From contig NC_071347.1 of assembly GCF_027744825.2 (NCBI RefSeq), positions 17,657,001 to 17,721,000 of the forward strand: DNA of 64,000 nt, in the 5' to 3' direction. Of the stretch, positions 55,801 through 64,000 are shown in pieces (the first letter of the stretch is position 1; every line of letters starts with the position of its first letter). The notes below the pieces were generated by a model that was not told the origin of the DNA, searched no databases, and saw only the letters and a program-made list of their open reading frames with translations. This DNA comes from Synchiropus splendidus (Eukaryota; Chordata; Actinopteri; Syngnathiformes; Callionymidae). A program made the position numbers and the translations under genes.

Positions 55801-58800
55801 TTTATTTTTTTCATCATTTATTAACTTAAAAAAACAAAATTAAATATTACATATTTTCCTTCACCAAGAATGTTATGTGATAATCTACATTTACTGTCTA
55901 TTAGCAAAATAACTCCAAAGCAAATGATAATATTTCAAAAGCATTTTCAGTATAGAAAAGGAGAAAGGGAGAAGGACGAGGTTATATTTTAGTGGTGTTC
56001 CAAATTACCATCTAGAGCCCTCACTTTGCTTAAGACTTCATCATCTGCCACCTGCTGTTCAATTGAGATGTTTAAAATTGCATTGAATTATATTGATAAA
56101 ATAAATCCTGGGCAATAACATTGGGTAAAAGAAAATGGGTAGAAGTCAGCTGCTTAGTGGAGGTCTGTGTTCTTAGAGTGCTTTTCGTTCATCTTTAAGT
56201 GCAGCTGTGAGTTGCATCGTAATGAAGTGATGTCAAAGGAGCCCCGTTCTGCATCTTTCTCTTCAATAGTAGTCTCACCCAGTGCTGAAGTAGCTTCACA
56301 GTAAAATAAAAACGTAAATGTTTGTATTTTCTTTTATGTATTCAAGGTTTTTCAAAATTGCAGCCTCCAAAAGAGTATTGCAAATAGACGATACACTTAT
56401 AGAAGTTGTATATTAGAAGTTATATATACACCTACATTTGTTAGATACTTGTAGAAGTACACGTCTCTTAACTGTAGCAGACAGTGCAGTCAGTCGCTCA
56501 GACACTTTGTTTCAGAAAGTTGAATGAAAATTGAGGGTCATTATCTCCAAGTATTGGAACAAGTCCGAAGACAAGTTGCTGAATTTAAGTCTGACGCATG
56601 TCATGGTCACAATATGTCGATATGGTTTTATCTGACCTTTATTTGACCTTCTTCACCTCTGAAGGTAGAGTTAGGACGTCAACCAGACAGGTGGAGTTGA
56701 GCAGAAGAATGAGATCCTTTCATGAAGACATCAAGTTCGGTAGAGCAAGGTCAACTTACCTAGGTCTCCTTCCTAGTTTAAAAATGTCCCGGTGTCCCCT
56801 GTAAATTTGGGGTCCGAGGAATGACTGTCTGTCGTGGCATGTGGCCTGATGATGGGAAAGCAGCTGAAGATTGAATCACCACAAGTTATGGCTGTCCATG
56901 TACAGGGTCATCTCTGAAATAAAAAGGCAAAAATAGCTTGAAATGAAAAATAAATAGGATTAAGAGGGGATGACTGTTGTAGTTTGAGCACCTTGTGTAT
57001 CCGTTTCGGCAGTATTTTGGAATGTTATTCATGGAAGAGGGACGTTGTTCTCTGTTTGTGCTGATCCCAGTGTTGTGTTTTGGGGATTAGGTGTCAGACT
57101 GGTGCTCCTCTCTCTGGATGGAGTGATCCTAAAACATATTCACCAAGTAGCCGAGCGCAGATTACAGCCGCGGCCCAGCTTTGTGGCTGATCATTAGATT
57201 GAAGCAGATTTGTTAAGCATAACTGCCATTAAATTGGCTGCAAAGCTCTGGTATTTACTGCACTGCTGTTTATGAATAAGGGCCCCCTTAAAGAGCCACG
57301 CAGCGATGCGTTAAACCAGAGTCTTGGTAAGAAGAGACATCCATTATTCATCATGGATGGAATTAGATGGATAAAAAGATGTTGCTGGTGAGGGTGGCAT
57401 GTCGTGTCTCTGTCTAAGTGTGTGTGTGTAAGTGTGTGTGTGTCGCTGAGCATCCCTGAGTGTGGCTCAGATGACATCCATAGTTGGTTCTATTTACTGA
57501 TCTGATTGTGTTTTGTCTGTCTGTATCCACCGGGGGTGTAATTGTACACAAGAAATTCAAGTCTGTTTTGAGCGCAGCTTTTTGTTGGATATTGGCATCC
57601 ATCTTTAAATGTGACCACAACTTTTTAAATCAACAACCTCAGGTTTCTCAGGAAATACAACATGAAATGAACTCAGAAGGCCATCATGATCTATTGTATA
57701 AAACAATGAAACCATTGAGCTTTCGTCGCAGAATCCAAACTCAAGAGACACTATAAGCACTCTCTCTTTTTCTCGGTCATGGTACGCCTCTCTTCTCTGA
57801 CTGTTGCCCTCCTGAAAATTAGCTAAACTGTCACACCTCTTTCACCCTCCTTCTTTCATGGTGGCTTGTGGACCGAGCCAAGAGAGTGTTTTTAAACTGC
57901 ACGTCCTGTCTGATGAATGTGTTTATTGGCTCTATGATAAGAACCACATATGGTTGGTTAGCCAAATTATTCAACTTTATTAACCTTGGTTGAAATTTGC
58001 AGTGGAGACCCAAACATGCATATAGAACTCTGCCCGAGACCGGAGAGAGGCTCAATAATGATTACAGCTCTGATATAATAGAAGTGAAGTGATTAGAAAG
58101 AGAGGATGAAATGCATATATGTGCTTAAAGGTGGCGGGTCAAATAAATTAAAGCAGGAGGAGGATGGTTGGTTATTGTGTGTGTGTGTGCGGCCTGGTGA
58201 TTTACACACCCGGTTAAGTTTACAGTGTGCCACTGATGAGCGGATAGTAATGAAAAACAGTAATGCTCAGGAGATATAATGTTCATGAAGTATTTTATCC
58301 GCTGCTTGTGAGTGATTTGATGCCAGTGTTTGTCATGTTCACTGACCTATGTGTGTGTTTCCGTGCATAAGGCAGGTGTGAAGCCATCGTGAGAGATTGT
58401 GTAGGGATTTGGAGGTTGACACGGAGGGTCAGAGGAGAGAAAAAAGGGGGTGCTTGGTCGGTGAGACGAAGGAGGAGGGGAGACATGGGGGGGGTAATAG
58501 AACCACTTGGATGCTCTGGCCTGGAACAGCTCAACCTTGGGCTGTAATTACTAACCATACATCCCACTTTTGGGGTGACATCTCCGTCCTCCTCTACTAA
58601 TGGTGGGGAATTAAAGAGGATCTTAAAAAAGTTGGGAAAGGTGTTTAGTACGGTGTGCTGTTCTTTTAGCTCTTGCTACAGAAAGCAGCCGCCGAAAGTG
58701 CTTGTCTTATCAAAAAGGCGGGCACTACAGGTCAGCCGTGTCTACAATCAACTCTTCATTCACTCCTCTTTATTGTTCTGCACACGCCTACACTTCTACT

Positions 58801-61009
58801 GAACAGTTTTTAGCCGTTCCTCTCTATTTAGCGACAGCATTGAAGTTACCTTTGAAGGGACTGGTGTGATTGAGCATGGTACTCAAACGAAGGTTGTGTT
58901 TTATCTGCTAAACTATGGTACGATCTTTCATTTGGGGTTCTGTTGTAGTACTGTAGTGTTGTTGCTCATGAAGGACAGTCAATGCAGGGTTGAAACTGTA
59001 CAACAAGGAGTTGACCTTTAGACCACTGAATGGCAGTAGCCTTTAACAAGAACTTGTTTGGTTTTGTGCATCTTCTCTTGACCATCTAGGAGCACGAAGA
59101 AGAAGGTCCATGTAGAGGTCTATGGTAAAAAGGTATTGGCAACCATTTGTCTCTGTATAATTTGGTAAAATCCTTTCCCAGCCGAATGAGAGCAAATCAT
59201 ACCACCACTAGTGGAAAACTTTGTTTCATAAAATGGATTTGTTTTTGCAGGAATTTGGTGATACAACACACATTCCGATACATGTGTGACGATATGATAT
59301 ATTTTAGATTCATCCATCATATTGATGAGATCTCATTGTCTATAAGATAGTGCTGAGCCTCGAATGATCAATGTCAATCATTTGAGGGGCATAACTTTTA
59401 AACACACACAGTCCGAGGAGAAGGCAGAAAAAATCTTATCAAACTGTGAAATTAGTCAGAACAGAATGCAACATCTATTTGCCATTTAATATTCCATTTA
59501 ATTCTCCTGCTCCTGGAAGCACTAATACACAGCCGCTTTTCTATCTGCCATCGAACCCTGTTCCATATGCTTTTCATGATATTGACATGCATTGGATGTG
59601 ATCATTTTATTTTACTCTTATTTTGAGCCATCTATATGTGGTTAATGGTCCAGAAGGCCACCTTAAATGGCTTGACAGGCAGAACAGACCTGTAGACCTT
59701 GAGTTTGACCTGAGATGTCTGCATGACTGTATGTATGGAGACGACAAGTTTGAATGAGCATCTGAAAATTTGTTGCATTCTGCCCGACTATGAATTGGAA
59801 CTTTAACATTTTGCTGTGTTCCACACGTCTTTTTATTTTATTTACGATACCACCAGAATCTGGTGGAACGGCCCAAAGCACCAGGTAGAGACTTGTGCTG
59901 TGAAAAAGTTTACCAACAGAATTGAGTGAAATAAAGCACTACATTTGCTAAATCAGCAGTACTATGGAAAGACCTAAAAATGTCGGAACTCTGCGCTTGC
60001 TGAACGGCAGAGGGGTTTTAATGCCTCCATCAAGTTGTCTGCGGAAAATAAAATTAGATCCAGGAAATTAAACTTTGCAATAAATGGTGACATATCCATC
60101 ACGTTTATTCACTGTTTAATAAGAATTGCACACAACATAGTTTTTAGGGGGCACTTGGAGTTAAAAATGGCATATCATTCATGTTCCAAACGTTGCTGCA
60201 CTGAGATGAGCGAGGAGAGACAGAGCGTACAAATGTTCTGTGGGGAGCGGGGATTGTGGGAAATTGACATGTTTACCCACAGTTCTTGTAATGATCTGAA
60301 TTGACTTCTGTTTGCCCAATTGTAGAACAGAGCTTATTTTAGTTAAATGCCTCTTTGGATGCAGATCAAGAGAAAGGAGGAAGGAGGGGGGCGCCGTTCG
60401 CCAAATAAACACGTTTACTGACGAGGCTGGTAATGATCTCATTACATCGAGCCAATACACCTGTGTACGGGGGTATCCAGAGAGGGGCGGCGGGCCAGGG
60501 AGGACAAACAAAGCGTGAAATCACTAAATCACGCTCATTATTGGGGGATATCAAAGGGGCCAGGATCCTAATGTACCATGAAGAGCATTCACTGCTTAAT
60601 GGAGATTTTACGCTATTTTTTAATGCATTTTTTGAACATTCTCGAGGAACAGGCTTTTCTTGGAGAGCCACATTGTCCATAAAAAGGTCCTAAATATGAA
60701 TGTAAAGGTGCACAGTGTGGTGTGTTACTACAATACTTGTATGGCCAGATTTTTTTTTCTACTCTCTGATCCCCATCGATTTCTTTGAGGCATGGTAGTA
60801 ATCACTGTATATTTGGTTCTGGTCTAGAGATATTTGTAGTTCTGAGACCTTTTGAGGATGTCCCCTGGTTCACCATTTTGGAGTACTTATAAGTCCTTTA
60901 ATATGTAGTACATGACTGACAGGTTTGTGGCCCGTCTAAAACCGGTTCATTGTCAAACTTTGCCTGAAAATCGAAGAGTCTATGTAATGAATTCTTAGAG
61001 CTGTGTGTT

Positions 61010-61455
61010 GGCAGGTATGTTGCAATACAATACGTATCCTGATGCGATATATTGTGATACTGTAAATTCAGCAATATATTTTAAGAAAGAACTATCATCT
61101 TAAGGGGGAAAATAAAAGATATTGCAATTAAATATTATGTGCATGAAAACAAGTTTTGTTGTTATGATGTCAGTCGAGTCAGTTAAATTTTGCTGTCCCA
61201 ACACAGGAATGAATTGCTCCCTCAGTCAACAAAATAATTCCACAAAATAAAAAGAAAATATTAGTATTAAACACAAATCACAAAGCAGCAAGGGTCATGT
61301 ATTATATATTGATATAGACATACACATAAACATGAATATCAAGATAATATCACACAATCGAGTATTGCGATATTTCATCAAAAATGATACAATATTGCGG
61401 AATAAAGTATCACAATATTTGAGTTTATCAAATCTTTCTTACACCCATACTAGGT
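61010..61455. repeat. Diverged AT-rich dispersed repeat
   Basis: The interior repeats GATATATTGTGATAC, GCGATATTTCATC and ATGATACAATATTGCGG in both orientations, a pattern seen in common fish DNA elements with CGATACAATATTGTGATA-type sequence. The terminus TTACACCCATACTAGG (about 61439-61454) could be an inverted-repeat end. Boundaries are uncertain. Confidence 0.45.
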
Positions 61456-62589
61456 ATGACAACTGAAAGCGTCCTGTTTACTACTACTACTACTACTAAA
61501 AATAATGATAATAAAAGGGAATATATCACTTGTTTTGTATTGGTGTTGAACGTGATCGCGCTATATGCTCTTCCTGCCTCCTGAATATGTCACAGAAAGC
61601 AGGTTTGTTCCGGGACGTTGAAACTTTTTCAGCATTAACTGAAACTTCACATTAGTGTTTGTAAGCATGAACACATTAAATCTCAGCTAAAGACGATGCG
61701 AAATCTGGTGTTGTCTGGTCTCTGAATCGCACTGTGCAGTTGCATATAAACAATTGTGTCTTCATTTTTGGCATTTTCGATGAGACATCTGATTTGGGGA
61801 TCAGCTGTTTGATGCAGTTCCTGGTCACTGTCGTCTGTCCGAGAAATTTTGATTCACTTCCAGAAAATGATAAGCTCTTAAAATCCTCCATCAGCGGAGT
61901 CTCTTGTGTGTTGTAAAACAGCTCATGGCGTTTGTCGATTCACCCGAGCAGAAGTAACCTCTGTCCGACCTCTCGTCATGTTCCAGCAACAGCTTTACAG
62001 AGCCAAAACAGGCTGCTTTCCTTGTACACCTGACCAGGAGCTAATTTCACTACGGCCTACTCTGCAGGCAACACGGCTGAGAGGGCGGCAAGTGTGTGTT
62101 ACAGCAACGCCACTCTCGTTATTTCACAATTAATGTCAAGCCCTTGCTATTTGTCATTGGAAGTACATGACTTCGGTGATGCTGCTGTTGTTGCTGCCAT
62201 ATTCTAATTTGTTCTCTATTATGGAAAACACAGGCTTCCATTAATTTCACTTTCATGGTTTGTACACACTACAAGTCAGTTGTTGTTTACCAGCAGCCAC
62301 CGCGCTCCTGTATTATAGCTGAAGCTCTTAGTGCACAATGACACACTTTAATTGGGTTTTTCTTGTCTTAATTTTATTGTATGTATCGTTTAGGCTTATG
62401 GGATTCCAACGTCTACATTAAAAGGGTGAACTTTGTTGAGGAGTTTAGATGTAATTTAGCTTTTGATCTTTGCTATTGAGCTTTGACTGAAAATCATAGA
62501 TCACTGTGGTAGAAAGATGCTGTCTGTCTGCAGTGTTAAGTTTGACTTTAACCTCATCTGCTCATGCCAAATGTACAATGTTGTTCCCA

Positions 62590-62705
62590 GGGAAAAGTGG
62601 CTTGTGATGCGTCCTCACAGGGACAAGGTCCTTGGTTCGAATCTGGCCTGGACTGACTTGGGGTTTTGATCACACCTGAGAGCTTTCTGTGTGGAGTTTG
62701 TTGCT
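62590..62705 (+). repeat. tRNA-derived SINE relic
   Basis: GGTTCGAATC at 62634-62643 is an intact polymerase III B box. It is preceded by CCTCACAGGGACAAGGTCCT and followed by GGCCTGGACTG and TTTCTGTGTGGAGTTTG. This is the layout of the widespread fish tRNA-headed SINE (CCTCACAGCAAGAAGGTCCT-GGTTCGAATC-TTTCTGTGTGGAGTTTG). The A-box part is degraded, so it is not a functional tRNA gene. Confidence 0.75.
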
Positions 62706-62809
62706 ACTGGGCGCTTTTTTTTATTCCAGATACGTGCAGACTGCTTGAAGATTAAACTCTCTTTTAGAGCGTGTGCACGTAGTCGTCTGTCCAGTTTGCC
62801 TCTTTTTTT

Positions 62810-62900
62810 TAGGGGTGCACCGATCACCATTTTTTGGCTGATACCGATTTTCTTGAAAGGTGAACACCGATTTCTGCCCATTGTTTTTTTTCTTCTTTAT
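62810..62900. mobile_element. hAT-like element end
   Basis: TAGGGGTGCACCGATC at 62810-62825 followed by TGATACCGATTTTC matches the outer end of abundant fish hAT-type elements. It sits about 100 bp after the SINE relic. The other end was not located. Confidence 0.5.
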
Positions 62901-64000
62901 TTCTCCTCGAATAAATCAAGCCAAAAAAATCACAATTATTATTATATTTTTATTTACATATTTAATAATATGCACAACATTGCAAAGAAAGCAGCACAAC
63001 TGTTAAAGCAAACATTAAAAAGAGGCAAAGTGCTTAATATAAAATGGACTCCCTTTTCAATGAACAATGAACAGATCAAGCCCACAATGTAAACTTAACT
63101 TGTTAAATACCGGAATGTTGCCTTATAACCTGCTCCTCTTTTCATCGACTACATGTTCAGGGAATGAGTGTCCCCTTATTTAGTGGGTACGGCTAATATT
63201 CTGGTACACCCTATAGTCTGGAATTTACGGTACTTTTTCAATATTTCTTTTTCTTTTTTCCATGAAGAAAGTCTCTCTAAACCACTGTTTTTTTAAATGT
63301 GATTTTCCTGGAGGAGTCTGCCAGCCTGTTTTTTCCCTGTCGCGTTGTTATTATTTTCATTTCCATTTCCTGAGAGTGAAATGATCGCGACTCTGATCCA
63401 CAGTCCCCTCCATTACACCTAATAAGGTGTCATATAATTTAATTCCATGCTTCACTTGTCAGAAAGGGCTTCCAGTCGGACTCCAATTTTGAGTTTTAAT
63501 AGATATTGGTCCTTAACACTCTCCTCACAATTAGGCCTCCCAGTTTTGCTCTTAATGAAAATCAGATTAAGACGTATAATCTAATTACAGTTCATATTAA
63601 TCCACCCTCTGATATACTCCGCCCGCTGCTCTGCTGCTCAGAGCTCTTTGCCACGATCGGTGATTGTGGATGTCATGTGGCCAATTGAGACACTTGGTAT
63701 TTATATTTTTATTATCCAACCGACTGAAAAGCAGACACGGCGCTCATCATATGAAATTCAACTTGTGACGCAAAAAGTAGTAAACGTCAGGGGAGCTAGA
63801 AAAATATGGCCAAATAGAAAAGTTGATCTCATAAATAATTTCAACCTACGGGATGAAATGACCCATTTAGACTTGTAATTTAGAAATGAACTTCTCTTCC
63901 TCTATCTTTTGTCACTTTTATCGTGACTACATGATTTGGATGGAGCCATGAAGTAGTCTCGCGCTGATAAATTCTCTGCCTATCTCCGGACCTCGTTCCA

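Larger units (their letters stand above)
52880..64000 (+). other. wwox intron 4 (5' part)
   Basis: No exon of wwox or another gene was recognised on either strand. The region is AT-rich with scattered repeat relics: a LINE-tail-like CATCCTGTTCAGGGTTGCGG at about 53730, a TG run at about 57419-57442, and repeats near 61010-61450 and 62590-62900. In between are blocks of higher complexity at about 55010-55480, 57085-57330, 60350-60690 and 63360-63740. Confidence 0.55.

Noticed and set aside
62590..62705. A tRNA gene
   Set aside because: The B box is intact but the A box and cloverleaf are not; the 3' part matches the body of a fish SINE.
52880..64000. Further wwox exons
   Set aside because: I looked for the continuation of the dehydrogenase domain (FETAxSxALHGAxVILACR) in all frames and found none; exon 5 should lie beyond the window.

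Overview
The window is nuclear DNA from a ray-finned fish, most likely a compact-genome percomorph teleost. The evidence is split vertebrate genes with short GT-AG introns, many small DNA-transposon relics, non-LTR retrotransposon 3' ends of the kind common in fish, and AATAAA/ATTAAA polyadenylation signals. There is no sign of bacterial or plasmid organisation.

Seven protein-coding genes could be reconstructed exon by exon, with reading phase agreeing across every junction. In order they are: the 3' part of gse1 (+, 598-6091, runs in from the left); dynlrb2 (-, 11075-11585); psmd7 (+, 11718-15580); an HPRT1-like purine phosphoribosyltransferase (+, 16766-22386); nudt7 (+, 24054-24947); nfat5 (-, 30249-48427, with a probable 4.3 kb 3'UTR down to about 25980); and the first four coding exons of wwox (+, 50687-52879, runs out to the right). 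In human, the orthologues of all of these except the HPRT-like gene lie on 16q22-q24, spread over about 16 Mb. The window is therefore a compressed and locally reshuffled version of that conserved block.

The genes are not a functional operon. They cover chromatin regulation (GSE1), cytoplasmic dynein (DYNLRB2), the 26S proteasome lid (PSMD7), purine salvage (HPRT1-like), peroxisomal CoA turnover (NUDT7), the osmotic-stress transcription factor NFAT5/TonEBP, and the WW-domain oxidoreductase WWOX. DYNLRB2 and PSMD7 are divergent, with 132 bp between start codons, so they probably share a bidirectional promoter. NFAT5 and WWOX are also head-to-head, about 2.3 kb apart.

The mobile-element content is notable. 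At 8383-10663 there is an apparently complete Buster-type hAT transposon with matching inverted ends, a perfect 8-bp target duplication and an uninterrupted 627-codon transposase frame, which suggests recent insertion. Non-autonomous DNA elements with recognisable ends lie at 1137-1287 (gse1 intron), 7232-7842 and 17615-18222 (hprt-like intron 2). Non-LTR 3' ends lie at about 20750-21212, 23110-23800 (internally deleted), 33430-33655 and 49150-49410. Two related copies of an unidentified repeat of about 360 bp flank nfat5 exon 3 in direct orientation. The last 11 kb is wwox intron 4; it has no recognised exon but several unusually complex blocks that resemble conserved non-coding elements.
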